DNA from: an uncultured Clostridium sp. | Lineage (GTDB): Bacteria > Bacillota > Clostridia > TANB77 > CAG-508 | Assembly: GCA_900556865.1 (NCBI GenBank) | Contig: USQS01000057.1 | Coordinates: 1-5,964 of the forward strand | DNA length: 5,964 bases | Direction of reading: 5' to 3' | Shown here: in pieces, positions 1 through 5,666 of the stretch | How the letters are laid out: every line of letters starts with the position of its first letter | Numbering within the stretch: the stretch's first letter is position 1 | The notes under the pieces: model-generated | Told to the model about the DNA's origin: nothing | The model's database searches: none | Seen by the model: the letters and a program-made list of their open reading frames with translations, nothing else | Translations under genes and position numbers: made by a program

Positions 1-554
1 TTCCAGCAGCACCAAGAGGAGTACCACAAATTGAAGTTACATTTGATATAGATGCCAATGGTATAGTTCATGTTTCTGCAAAAGATATGGCAACAGGAAA
101 TAGCCAAAATGTTGCAATAACAGCTTCAACAAACCTTACAGATGAAGATATTGAAAAAGCAGTTAAAGATGCTGAAGCTCATGCAGAAGAAGATAAAAAG
201 AGAAAAGATGAAATAGAAGTTAAAAATAATGCTGAAAGTTTAATTTATAATAGTGAGAAAACATTAAATGAATTAGGCGATAAAATTAGTGGAGAAGAAA
301 AAGCAAAAATTGAAACAGAGATTGAAGCAACTAAAAAAGCATTAGAATCAAACAACACAGAAGAAATAAAAGAAGCAACAGAAAAACTAACAAAAGTATT
401 TTATGAAATGAGTGAGCAACTATATAAAAATGCAAACCCAAATGCAGGTGCTAACCCAGGAGAAACAGGAAATGCAGAAGATGCTTCAAATGCGGAAAAT
501 AATGGAAATGTATATGATGCAGATTACAAGGTTGAAGACCAAGATAATAAATAA
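1..554 (+). CDS. dnaK: Chaperone protein DnaK (Hsp70), 3' end only
   Basis: This is the C-terminal part of the Hsp70 chaperone, which binds exposed hydrophobic peptides in the cytoplasm in an ATP-driven cycle with DnaJ and GrpE. The 5' end lies outside the window and the first whole codon is at base 3. About 183 residues are visible. The reading begins in the substrate-binding beta domain with the family hallmark [18 protein letters not shown], then VHVSAKD. The charged helical lid follows (from about [20 protein letters not shown] to [15 protein letters not shown]). It ends in a disordered Asn/Gly/Ala-rich stretch and an acidic tail ([13 protein letters not shown]), as in bacterial DnaKs. 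The internal ATG at 87 is not the start, because the frame is open and clearly homologous upstream of it. dnaJ follows 77 bases downstream, the usual dnaK-dnaJ order. Any HrcA/CIRCE control would lie upstream, out of view. The identification is secure. Confidence 0.97.
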   Translation, partial: PAAPRGVPQIEVTFDIDANGIVHVSAKDMATGNSQNVAITASTNLTDEDIEKAVKDAEAHAEEDKKRKDEIEVKNNAESLIYNSEKTLNELGDKISGEEKAKIETEIEATKKALESNNTEEIKEATEKLTKVFYEMSEQLYKNANPNAGANPGETGNAEDASNAENNGNVYDADYKVEDQDNK

Positions 555-567
555 TATTAAAATAATA

Positions 568-617
568 TTTAAGGCGGGATAGAGGTGTTCCGCCTAAAGT
601 TTTAATAAACGCCTTAA
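568..617 (+). promoter_or_regulatory. Alternative stem-loops in the dnaK-dnaJ gap
   Basis: Two RNA stems share one 5' arm. Stem A pairs AGGCGGGA (572-579) with TTCCGCCT (588-595), giving 8 bp with one G-U pair around an 8-base loop. It can be extended by TTT (568-570) with AAA (596-598) past a bulged A. Stem B pairs TTAAGGCG (569-576) with CGCCTTAA (610-617), 8 perfect bp, ending two bases before the dnaJ ribosome binding site (AAAGGA, 619-624). The 3' arm exists as a near direct repeat, CGCCTAAAG (591-599) and CGCCTTAAG (610-618). Only a short T run (600-603) follows stem A, so it is at best a weak terminator. Inferred roles are stabilising the dnaK 3' end, partial attenuation, or tuning dnaJ translation. 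The pairing is read directly; the function is inference. Confidence 0.5.
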
Positions 618-631
618 GAAAGGAAAAAGAG

Positions 632-1795
632 ATGGCAGAGAAAAAAGATTATTATGAAATATTAGGTGTAAGTAAAACAGCAACAGATGATGAATTAAAA
701 AAGGCATATAGAAAAATGGCAAAAAAATATCACCCAGATGCAAACCAAGATAATAAAAAAGAAGCAGAGGCTAAATTTAAAGAAGTAAATGAAGCATATG
801 AAGTTTTATCAAACCCACAAAAAAGAAAAATGTATGATCAATTTGGAACAGCAGACCCAAGTGCTGGTTTTGGTGGAGCAGGAGGACCTTTTGGTGGTCA
901 AAATGGATATTATTCATATTCTACATCAGATTTTGGTGACTTTGGAGATTTAGGAGATATATTTTCTTCATTTTTTGGTGGAGGATTTGGTTCTCAAAGA
1001 GCAAATTCTAGAAGAAATAATGGGCCAAGAAAAGGTGAGGATTTAAATTTAAGTATAGATATTTCTTTTGAAGAATCATATTTAGGTGTAGAAAAAGAAA
1101 TAATAGTTACTAGGCAAGAAAATTGCTCTGTATGTAATGGAACAGGAGCTAAAAAAGGTACTTCTAAAATAAAATGTCCATCATGTAATGGTACAGGTCA
1201 AGTTACAAGTTTTCAAAATACTATTTTAGGTAGAGTGCAAACAACTAGAACTTGTGGCGAGTGCCGAGGAACTGGAGAAATAATAAAAGAGCCATGTGAA
1301 AATTGCCATGGAAAAGGAACTGTTAGAAAATCTCCAAAAATAAAAGTAAAAATTCCAGCAGGAATTAATAATAATCAAACTGTTGTGATAAGAAATGAAG
1401 GAAACCCAGGTGTAAAAGGTGGTCCAGCAGGAGATTTATACATAACTGTAAAAGTAAGGAAAAGTTCAGTTTTTACAAGAGAAGGAAATACCGTATATTG
1501 TGATATTCCAGTTACAATAACACAAGCAACACTTGGTGCAGAACTTGAAATTCCAATGGTAGATGGGTCAAAGGAAAAATATAAAATTCCAGAAGGAACT
1601 CAAACAGGAACTCAATTTTCTATAAGGGCGAAAGGGTTCAAAAGCATTAATTCAAATGCACAAGGAAACTTTATTTTTAAAGTTGTTGTTCAAACTCCAA
1701 AAAGATTAACAAAAGAACAAAGAGAATTACTTGTTGAACTTGCAAAAACAATGAATGAACAACCACCAGTAAAAAGAAGAGGAATATTTGGATAA
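632..1795 (+). CDS. dnaJ: Chaperone protein DnaJ (Hsp40, type I)
   Basis: This is the cochaperone that delivers unfolded clients to DnaK and stimulates its ATPase in the cytoplasm. At 387 aa it is a normal length for the family, and all domains are present in order. The J domain (about 5-70) has the essential HPD at 34-36. A Gly/Phe-rich linker (about 72-120) contains a DIF element near 109-111. The zinc-binding region has four CxxCxGxG repeats: CSVCNGTG 165-172, CPSCNGTG 182-189, CGECRGTG 208-215 and CENCHGKG 222-229. Two C-terminal beta domains for substrate binding follow (IPAGI, then [17 protein letters not shown]), and then the dimerisation region. The start is the ATG at 632, 7 bases after AAAGGA (619-624), and it gives the canonical [10 protein letters not shown] opening. 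It is probably cotranscribed with dnaK. There is no obvious terminator directly after the stop, so readthrough into the next unit is possible. Confidence 0.98.
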   Translation: MAEKKDYYEILGVSKTATDDELKKAYRKMAKKYHPDANQDNKKEAEAKFKEVNEAYEVLSNPQKRKMYDQFGTADPSAGFGGAGGPFGGQNGYYSYSTSDFGDFGDLGDIFSSFFGGGFGSQRANSRRNNGPRKGEDLNLSIDISFEESYLGVEKEIIVTRQENCSVCNGTGAKKGTSKIKCPSCNGTGQVTSFQNTILGRVQTTRTCGECRGTGEIIKEPCENCHGKGTVRKSPKIKVKIPAGINNNQTVVIRNEGNPGVKGGPAGDLYITVKVRKSSVFTREGNTVYCDIPVTITQATLGAELEIPMVDGSKEKYKIPEGTQTGTQFSIRAKGFKSINSNAQGNFIFKVVVQTPKRLTKEQRELLVELAKTMNEQPPVKRRGIFG

Positions 1796-1809
1796 AACAA
1801 ATAAATCTA

Positions 1810-1838
1810 TTGACAAGTATAAATATTTGTTATATATT
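1810..1838 (+). promoter_or_regulatory. Sigma-A-type promoter of the small-ORF unit
   Basis: A perfect -35 box TTGACA (1810-1815) is separated by 17 bases from a -10 box TATATT (1833-1838), which predicts transcription starting near 1845. It lies 15 bases past the dnaJ stop. This means the 42-codon ORF downstream has its own vegetative promoter, whatever readthrough it also receives from dnaJ. The -35 is the best match to consensus that I see in the window. Confidence 0.7.
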
Positions 1839-1844
1839 AATAGT

Positions 1845-1907
1845 GATCTGGGGAAGTTCCCTATGTTAGAAACAACCGCCATATGAAAATATGAAAGGAG
1901 AGACCTT
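1845..1907 (+). other. Folded 5' leader of the small-ORF transcript
   Basis: The predicted leader of about 62 nt can form two local hairpins. One pairs 1849-1854 with 1858-1863 (GGGA/TCCC core, extended by a G-U and a T-A pair) around a 3-base loop. The other is CATAT-GAAA-ATATG (1880-1893), a 5-bp stem closed by a GAAA tetraloop of the GNRA class. Between them lies an unpaired stretch containing CAACCGCC, whose CAACC (1873-1877) could pair with GGTTG (1927-1931) inside the ORF. The ribosome binding site itself can form a weak 4-bp stem, AAGG (1895-1898) with CCTT (1904-1907). I do not recognise a known riboswitch class. The folds are by eye and their function is unknown. Confidence 0.35.
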
Positions 1908-2036
1908 ATGAAAGACTATTATGGATGGTTGAAGGAGCAAGAGCTCCAAAAAAAAAAGAATGAGAAAGTGTCTTCTCTTAAAAGAGAAGACAGAGAGAAA
2001 AAAAAGGGAAAAAAGAAAAAGAAGAAAGAAAAGTAA
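1908..2036 (+). CDS. Small lysine-rich protein, 42 aa, unknown function
   Basis: I do not recognise this gene. The ATG at 1908 is preceded, 7 bases away, by a strong ribosome binding site AGGAG (1896-1900, within AAAGGAGAG), and the frame ends at TAA 2034-2036. The product has two parts. A mixed N-terminal segment, MKDYYGWLKEQELQ, looks like ordinary protein with aromatic residues. The remainder is highly basic and carries long lysine runs (residues 31-42 are nearly all Lys, with one Gly and one Glu). There is no signal peptide or membrane segment. Such a tail suggests RNA, ribosome or DNA contact, but that is inference from composition. The unit is self-contained, with its own promoter, leader and strong terminator. 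Two hairpins lie inside the reading frame, so the transcript could instead be, or also be, a structured RNA. The poly-A-rich 3' half makes chance opening of the frame more likely than usual, hence moderate confidence. Confidence 0.6.
   Translation: MKDYYGWLKEQELQKKKNEKVSSLKREDREKKKGKKKKKKEK
1969..1992 (+). repeat. Long inverted repeat inside the small ORF
   Basis: TGTCTTCTCTT (1969-1979) is followed after AA by its exact reverse complement AAGAGAAGACA (1982-1992). As RNA this makes a hairpin of about 10 bp with a TAAA loop. It covers the VSSLKRED part of the 42-codon ORF. A shorter hairpin, GGAGC-AAGA-GCTCC, sits upstream at 1934-1947. Neither is followed by a T run, so they are not terminators. 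The pairing is certain from sequence; the role is unknown. Confidence 0.6.
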
Positions 2037-2042
2037 AAAAAC

Positions 2043-2069
2043 AAGGTGCTCAATTGAGCACCTTTTTTT
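2043..2069 (+). terminator. Strong intrinsic terminator after the small ORF
   Basis: Bases 2043-2064 form a perfect 22-base palindrome, with arms AAGGTGCTCAA and TTGAGCACCTT, overlapping a run of seven T (2063-2069). An A run precedes the stem. This is a textbook Rho-independent terminator, 6 bases past the small-ORF stop. It separates the dnaK-dnaJ-small-ORF block from rnr. Confidence 0.92.
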
Positions 2070-2125
2070 GCTTCGTTTTTTTATTTAAAATCTGACATAT
2101 TATTTATTTTTTTTTTAATTTGTAG

Positions 2126-2136
2126 TAAAATATTAT
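2126..2136 (+). promoter_or_regulatory. Possible -10 region of the rnr promoter
   Basis: Because a strong terminator lies upstream, rnr should need its own promoter within 2070-2183. The best -10 candidates are TAAAAT (2126-2131) and TATTAT (2131-2136). No good -35 box stands at the proper distance, only T-rich sequence around 2100-2116. The assignment is tentative. Nothing else was recognised in this A/T-rich gap. Confidence 0.3.
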
Positions 2137-2183
2137 AAAAAGAGAATTAAAGCTAATAATAACAAAGATAGGAGAATTTATTT

Positions 2184-4118
2184 ATGAAAGAAAATAATTG
2201 TTTTGAAGGAAGTTATAGAAAAAATAGTAAAGGATTTGGGTTTGTAAAATGTGATGAATTAGAAGAAGAAGTTTATATTTCAAAAGAAAACTCCAAAGGA
2301 GCTTTAGATGGAGATTATGTTTTAATAAAGATTTTAGAGCTTGAGAATAATAAAAAAAGTAAAGAAGGAAAAATAATAAAAATTTTAAGGCATGATAAAA
2401 ATAAAGTTGTAGGTACATTTCAAAAAAATAAAAATTTCGGCTTTGTAGTTCCAGATGATAAAAATTTTGGAAGTGATATTTTTATTTCTAAAAACAATAT
2501 GGGCAAAGCAAGAAATAATCATAAAGTTGTAGTTGAAATTGTAAAATATCCAAAGGGAAAAAAGCATATAGAAGGAAAAATTATAGAAGTTCTTGGAAGT
2601 CCAAATAAAGCAGGAGTTGACATGCTTGCTTTGATAAAAGAACATGATCTTCCTTCAAAATTTCCGGAAGAGGTTGTGATAGAAGCTAAATCTAAAGGAG
2701 ATACAATTGAAAAGTCTAAAATAAAAAGTAGAGTGGATTTGCGTGATAGACATATTTTTACAATAGATGGAGAAGATGCTAAAGATTTAGATGATGCAGT
2801 AAGAGTTGAAAAAATAGACAATAATACTTATTTATTAGATGTTCATATTGCAGATGTAAGTTACTATGTAACACAAGATTCTTTACTAGATAAAGAAGCA
2901 CTTTTTCGTGGGACAAGTATTTATATGTTAGGAAGAGTAATTCCAATGCTTCCAAGAGAGCTTTCTAATGGAATTTGTAGTTTGAATGCAAAAGAAGATA
3001 GGTTTACTTTAAGTGTGTCTATGAAAATAGATTCTAAAGGAAATGTTATAGATTCAAATGTTTATAAAGCAGTTATAAGAGTTACTGAAAGAATGAATTA
3101 TTCGGATGTGCAAAAAATAATAGACAAATCTGATAAAATAGTTTTAAAAAAATATGAAAAATATATAAAAGATTTTGAACTTATGAAAGAGCTTGCACAA
3201 ATTTTAAAAAATAAACGTGTTGAACAAGGTTATTTAAATTTAGATATTCCCGAAAGTAAAATTGAGCTAGATGAAAATGGAGTTGCAGTTGATGTTCATA
3301 AATATGAAACATATTTTTCTCATGAAATAATAGAGCAGTTTATGCTAACGGCAAATGAAACAATAGCAGAAAAATTTTTCTGGTTAGAGGCACCATTTGT
3401 GTATAGAATTCATGAAATACCAGATATTGACAAAATAAAAGAAACTAATAAATTTTTGTATAATATGAATTTAAAGATAAAAGCAAATAAAGATAGTATT
3501 CATCCAAAGGCTTTTGCTACAGTTTTAGATAAAGTTAAAGGAACGGAAGAAGAAAAAATTGTTTCTAATTTGTTACTTCATACTTTAAAAGTTGCAAGAT
3601 ATAGTGATGAAAATATAGGGCATTTTGGAATAGCAAGTAAATATTATTGTCATTTTACATCACCTATAAGAAGATATCCAGATTTATTTATTCATAGGAT
3701 AATTTCTAAATATTTGGAAAATGATTTTAATGTAAGTGAAGATTTTAAAGAAAAATATAGTGTTTTAGCTCATGATGTTGCAAGTTGTTCTTCAGAAAGA
3801 GAAAAAGAGGCTACAAAGGTTGAAAGAGAAGCAGAAAAATTGAAAAAAGCTGAATTTATGGAGTCTCATATAGGGGAAGAATTTGAAGGAATTGTTTCAA
3901 GTGTAACTTCTTTTGGAATGTTTGTAGAGCTTGAAAGTACAGTTGAAGGATTAGTTAGATTTTGTGATATGGGTAATGAATATTTTGAATATGATGAAAA
4001 TAATAAAATTTTAATTGGAGAAAATACTGGTAAAACTTATAAAGTGGGAGATAGAGTAAATATTAAAGTAAAAAATGCAAGTAAAGAATTAAGACAAATT
4101 GATTTTGAGTTATTTTAA
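2184..4118 (+). CDS. rnr: Ribonuclease R (RNB family 3'-5' exoribonuclease)
   Basis: RNase R degrades RNA processively from the 3' end, including structured RNA, in mRNA decay, rRNA quality control and trans-translation clean-up. The order of domains is as follows. Two cold-shock-like OB domains come first (about 6-50 with KGFGFV, and 75-138 with NFGFVVPD). The RNB catalytic domain follows (about 183-505), with the metal-binding aspartates in TIDGEDAKDLDDA (D195, D201, D203, D204), then RGTSIYMLGRVIPMLP and the HFTSPIRRYPDLF motif (490-502). A C-terminal S1 domain spans about 564-642. The start ATG at 2184 follows AGGAGA (2170-2175) by 8 bases. At 644 aa it is shorter than the roughly 780-aa Bacillus enzyme. 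It begins directly at the first OB domain, so the N-terminal winged-helix extension is absent, and it stops just after S1 with no lysine-rich tail. smpB is not adjacent, unlike many Firmicutes. Active-site residues look intact. Confidence 0.96.
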   Translation: MKENNCFEGSYRKNSKGFGFVKCDELEEEVYISKENSKGALDGDYVLIKILELENNKKSKEGKIIKILRHDKNKVVGTFQKNKNFGFVVPDDKNFGSDIFISKNNMGKARNNHKVVVEIVKYPKGKKHIEGKIIEVLGSPNKAGVDMLALIKEHDLPSKFPEEVVIEAKSKGDTIEKSKIKSRVDLRDRHIFTIDGEDAKDLDDAVRVEKIDNNTYLLDVHIADVSYYVTQDSLLDKEALFRGTSIYMLGRVIPMLPRELSNGICSLNAKEDRFTLSVSMKIDSKGNVIDSNVYKAVIRVTERMNYSDVQKIIDKSDKIVLKKYEKYIKDFELMKELAQILKNKRVEQGYLNLDIPESKIELDENGVAVDVHKYETYFSHEIIEQFMLTANETIAEKFFWLEAPFVYRIHEIPDIDKIKETNKFLYNMNLKIKANKDSIHPKAFATVLDKVKGTEEEKIVSNLLLHTLKVARYSDENIGHFGIASKYYCHFTSPIRRYPDLFIHRIISKYLENDFNVSEDFKEKYSVLAHDVASCSSEREKEATKVEREAEKLKKAEFMESHIGEEFEGIVSSVTSFGMFVELESTVEGLVRFCDMGNEYFEYDENNKILIGENTGKTYKVGDRVNIKVKNASKELRQIDFELF

Positions 4119-4122
4119 ATGA

Positions 4123-4149
4123 AAAGGCAGGAGCACAACTCCTGCCTTT
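4123..4149. terminator. Hairpin terminator between rnr and the SASP gene
   Basis: AAAGGCAGGAG (4123-4133) and CTCCTGCCTTT (4139-4149) form an 11-bp perfect stem around a CACAA loop, starting 5 bases after the rnr stop. The T run is short on both strands (TTT then ATGTATTTT on plus; TTTTCATTT on minus). The near symmetry fits a shared terminator for the convergent rnr and SASP genes. For the SASP transcript it lies about 125 bases past the stop, and I found no better hairpin nearer to that gene. Confidence 0.8.
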
Positions 4150-4273
4150 ATGTATTTTACAATTAATAAAGTAAAATCTATAAAACCAAGAATAATACCC
4201 CTGCATTTTGTTAGAAAACATATCTTATTAAAACTACTTTATTAGAAAATAGTTCTAAAAACATATTTCATGC
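4150..4273. other. A/T-rich convergent spacer, no recognised feature
   Basis: This gap between the terminator and the SASP stop holds no credible reading frame, tRNA or strong hairpin. A weak AACTA...TAGTT pairing on the minus strand (within about 4222-4247) is too small to call a terminator. It is probably the untranslated 3' region of the SASP mRNA. Confidence 0.4.
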
Positions 4274-4483
4274 TTATTTGTTAGCCATGTTGTTTTCAAC
4301 TTGTTGGATCATTTTCTTAACCATGTTACCACCGATTCTTCCAGCATCTCTAGAAGATATATCACCATTGTAACCATCTTTTAAAGTAACACCAACTTCA
4401 CTAGCTACTTCATATTTGAATTTTTCTAAAGCGTCCATAGCTTCAGGTACTAATTTTTTATTGCTGTTATTTGAATTTGCCAT
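4274..4483 (-). CDS. Alpha/beta-type small acid-soluble spore protein
   Basis: SASPs of this type saturate the chromosome in the developing forespore, changing DNA conformation and protecting it against UV, heat and chemicals. They are degraded at germination to feed amino acids. The 69-aa product is the normal family length and carries both signature blocks: ALEKFKYEVASEVGV (18-32) and GYNGDISSRDAGRIGGNMVKKMI (about 37-59, with the GG at 51-52). The germination protease (GPR) is expected to cut at YE/VA, between E25 and V26; Val replaces the more usual Ile. The Asn/Ser/Lys-rich N-terminus is typical. The ATG (4483-4481 on minus) follows a near-perfect AGGAGGTG ribosome binding site (4500-4493). 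It is a single gene, convergent with rnr and divergent from the HAD gene. Its presence marks the organism as a spore former. Several paralogues are usual per genome, so I give no gene symbol. Confidence 0.96.
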   Translation of the reverse strand: MANSNNSNKKLVPEAMDALEKFKYEVASEVGVTLKDGYNGDISSRDAGRIGGNMVKKMIQQVENNMANK

Positions 4484-4520
4484 TTTCTATTTCACCTCCT
4501 GCTAATATTAACATTATTTA

Positions 4521-4542
4521 AGAAAAAAGTATTCTTTTTTCT
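4521..4542. repeat. 9-bp inverted repeat overlapping the SASP promoter
   Basis: AGAAAAAAG (4521-4529) and CTTTTTTCT (4534-4542) are exact reverse complements separated by TATT. The repeat overlaps the proposed SASP -10 box and part of its spacer. It could be a protein-binding site. In such A/T-rich DNA it could also be chance. There is no direct evidence of function. Confidence 0.4.
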
Positions 4543-4557
4543 AAATATAGAATATGC
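4527..4557 (-). promoter_or_regulatory. Candidate sigma-G-type promoter of the SASP gene
   Basis: Reading the minus strand, TGCATA contains GCATA (4557-4553), which fits the forespore sigma-G -35 consensus (G-H-A-T-R). After 19 bases comes AATACTT (4533-4527), or GAATACT after 18, a partial match to the CATACTA-like -10 box. Transcription would start near 4520, about 20 bases before the ribosome binding site. SASP genes are classic sigma-G targets, so the position and match are expected. The -10 match is imperfect. Confidence 0.5.
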
Positions 4558-4663
4558 AAAAAAATGAAAAATAAACAGAAAAAAAATGGAAAAAATTTTG
4601 AAAAACAATTTTTTAGTTAAATATTGTGAGCTTAAATATATTTAAAAGTAAAGCAAAAAACTA

Positions 4664-4692
4664 TTGTAAATAATAAGAAAAAAAGGTATAAT
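4664..4692 (+). promoter_or_regulatory. Sigma-A promoter of the HAD gene (and probably uvrA)
   Basis: TTGTAA (4664-4669) and a perfect TATAAT (4687-4692) are separated by 17 bases, predicting a start near 4699 and a leader of about 40 nt. The rest of the divergent region, from about 4558 to 4663, is A/T-rich. It holds only a 14-base perfect palindrome, TTAAATATATTTAA (4632-4645), 18 bases before the -35. I saw no LexA-like box here. Confidence 0.75.
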
Positions 4693-4739
4693 ATTAGAAA
4701 CAAAAGAAAAAATAAATAAAAAGGAGTGAAATAATTTAT

Positions 4740-5615
4740 ATGTATAAATTAATAGCAATAGATTTAGATGGCACAATGTTAAACAGTTACGGAGAAGTTA
4801 CTGAAAATACAAAAAGAGTTTTAAAACAAACAAAACAAAAAGGAGCAGAAGTGGTTATTACTTCAGGAAGAAGTATTGATTCTATAAAATATATAGCTTC
4901 TGAAATTGATAGTTCAAAATATATGATAGCAGGAAATGGTGCTGTTGTATATGATAGAAGTCAAAATAAAATTTTATATGAGAAATATATACCTAAAAAT
5001 AAAGCATTAGATATAATACAAATTTGTGAAGAAAATAGTATATATTACAATGTTTATACAAATAAAACAATAATTGCAGATGGATTAAGATATAATGTTT
5101 TGTACTATTATAAAGAAAATTTAAAAAAGGAAGATCAAAAAAAGACACATATTACTTTAGTAGAAAATATAGAGAACTATATAAAAGAAATGAATGAAGA
5201 TGAAAAAATAATGAAGATATTTATATGTGATAAGAATAAAACTGTTTTTAACTCAATTGTTAGAAAGTTTTCAGTAATAGAAGATATAGATATTTTAGAT
5301 GTGTCACATATGGCAAGAAAAGTTATTAAGCAAGGAACAGAAGATATACCAATAGAATATTATTATACGGAAATATCTATGAAAGATGTGGATAAATGGT
5401 ATGCTCTAGAATTTTTAATAAAAAAACTAGGAATCCCAAAAGAAGAAGTAATGGCAATTGGAGATAATGTAAATGACAGAAAAATGATAGAAGAAGCGGG
5501 AAAAGGAATTGTTATGGGAGGAAGTACGCCTAAAGTTTCTGAAGTTGCGGATTATATTACATTAGATTGTAATAATGAAGGAGTGGCAAAAGCAATAGAG
5601 AAATTTATTGTATAA
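4740..5615 (+). CDS. Cof-type HAD-IIB family phosphatase
   Basis: This is a cytoplasmic haloacid-dehalogenase-superfamily hydrolase of the Cof/IIB subfamily, Mg-dependent enzymes that remove phosphate from sugar phosphates, nucleotides or cofactors such as PLP. The actual substrate cannot be read from the sequence. At 291 aa the length is slightly above the usual 265-290. Motif I is DLDGT (8-12), with nucleophile D8 and acid/base D10. Motif II is T41 in ITSGRS. The motif III lysine is probably K219 in EISMKDVDKWYAL, where Trp follows the Lys instead of the common Gly. Motif IV is GDNVNDRKMI (241-250), with D242 and D246. The alpha/beta cap (type C2) lies between motifs II and III, roughly residues 80-200. 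The ATG at 4740 follows AGGAG (4722-4726) by a longish 13 bases; no better start is closer. uvrA follows after 51 bases with no terminator, so cotranscription is likely. Confidence 0.93.
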   Translation: MYKLIAIDLDGTMLNSYGEVTENTKRVLKQTKQKGAEVVITSGRSIDSIKYIASEIDSSKYMIAGNGAVVYDRSQNKILYEKYIPKNKALDIIQICEENSIYYNVYTNKTIIADGLRYNVLYYYKENLKKEDQKKTHITLVENIENYIKEMNEDEKIMKIFICDKNKTVFNSIVRKFSVIEDIDILDVSHMARKVIKQGTEDIPIEYYYTEISMKDVDKWYALEFLIKKLGIPKEEVMAIGDNVNDRKMIEEAGKGIVMGGSTPKVSEVADYITLDCNNEGVAKAIEKFIV

Positions 5616-5666
5616 TAAAATTAATCTAAAATTAGACAATATGTTGAAGAAAGGATTGAGAATAGA

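Noticed and set aside
87..554. Independent short gene starting at ATG 87
   Set aside because: The frame continues upstream to the window edge with strong DnaK homology, so this ATG is an internal methionine.
572..603. True Rho-independent terminator after dnaK
   Set aside because: The stem is adequate, but only four T follow it after a TAAAG spacer. dnaJ has no promoter of its own in the gap, so full termination would silence it. Partial attenuation is left open.
1845..1907. Fluoride (crcB) riboswitch
   Set aside because: AACCGCC next to a hairpin recalls that class, but the expected GATGG segment and the CTGATGA...CCTA 3' portion are missing, and the downstream gene is not a fluoride exporter.
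2182..2821. Three overlapping minus-strand open frames (2182-2418, 2385-2645, 2519-2821)
   Set aside because: They lie antisense to well-conserved RNase R coding sequence. Their Phe/Leu/Ile- or Ser-rich products are the mirror of A-rich codons, and none has a convincing ribosome binding site or known motif.
4600..4622. Hairpin AAAAAATTTTG/CAATTTTTT in the divergent region
   Set aside because: The arms do not match exactly (four T against two) and contain almost no G-C pairs, so it is not a supportable structure.
5624..5635. TCTAA/TTAGA inverted repeat between the HAD gene and uvrA
   Set aside because: It has only five A/T-rich base pairs with a two-base spacer and no T run, so it is too weak to be a terminator or a convincing operator.
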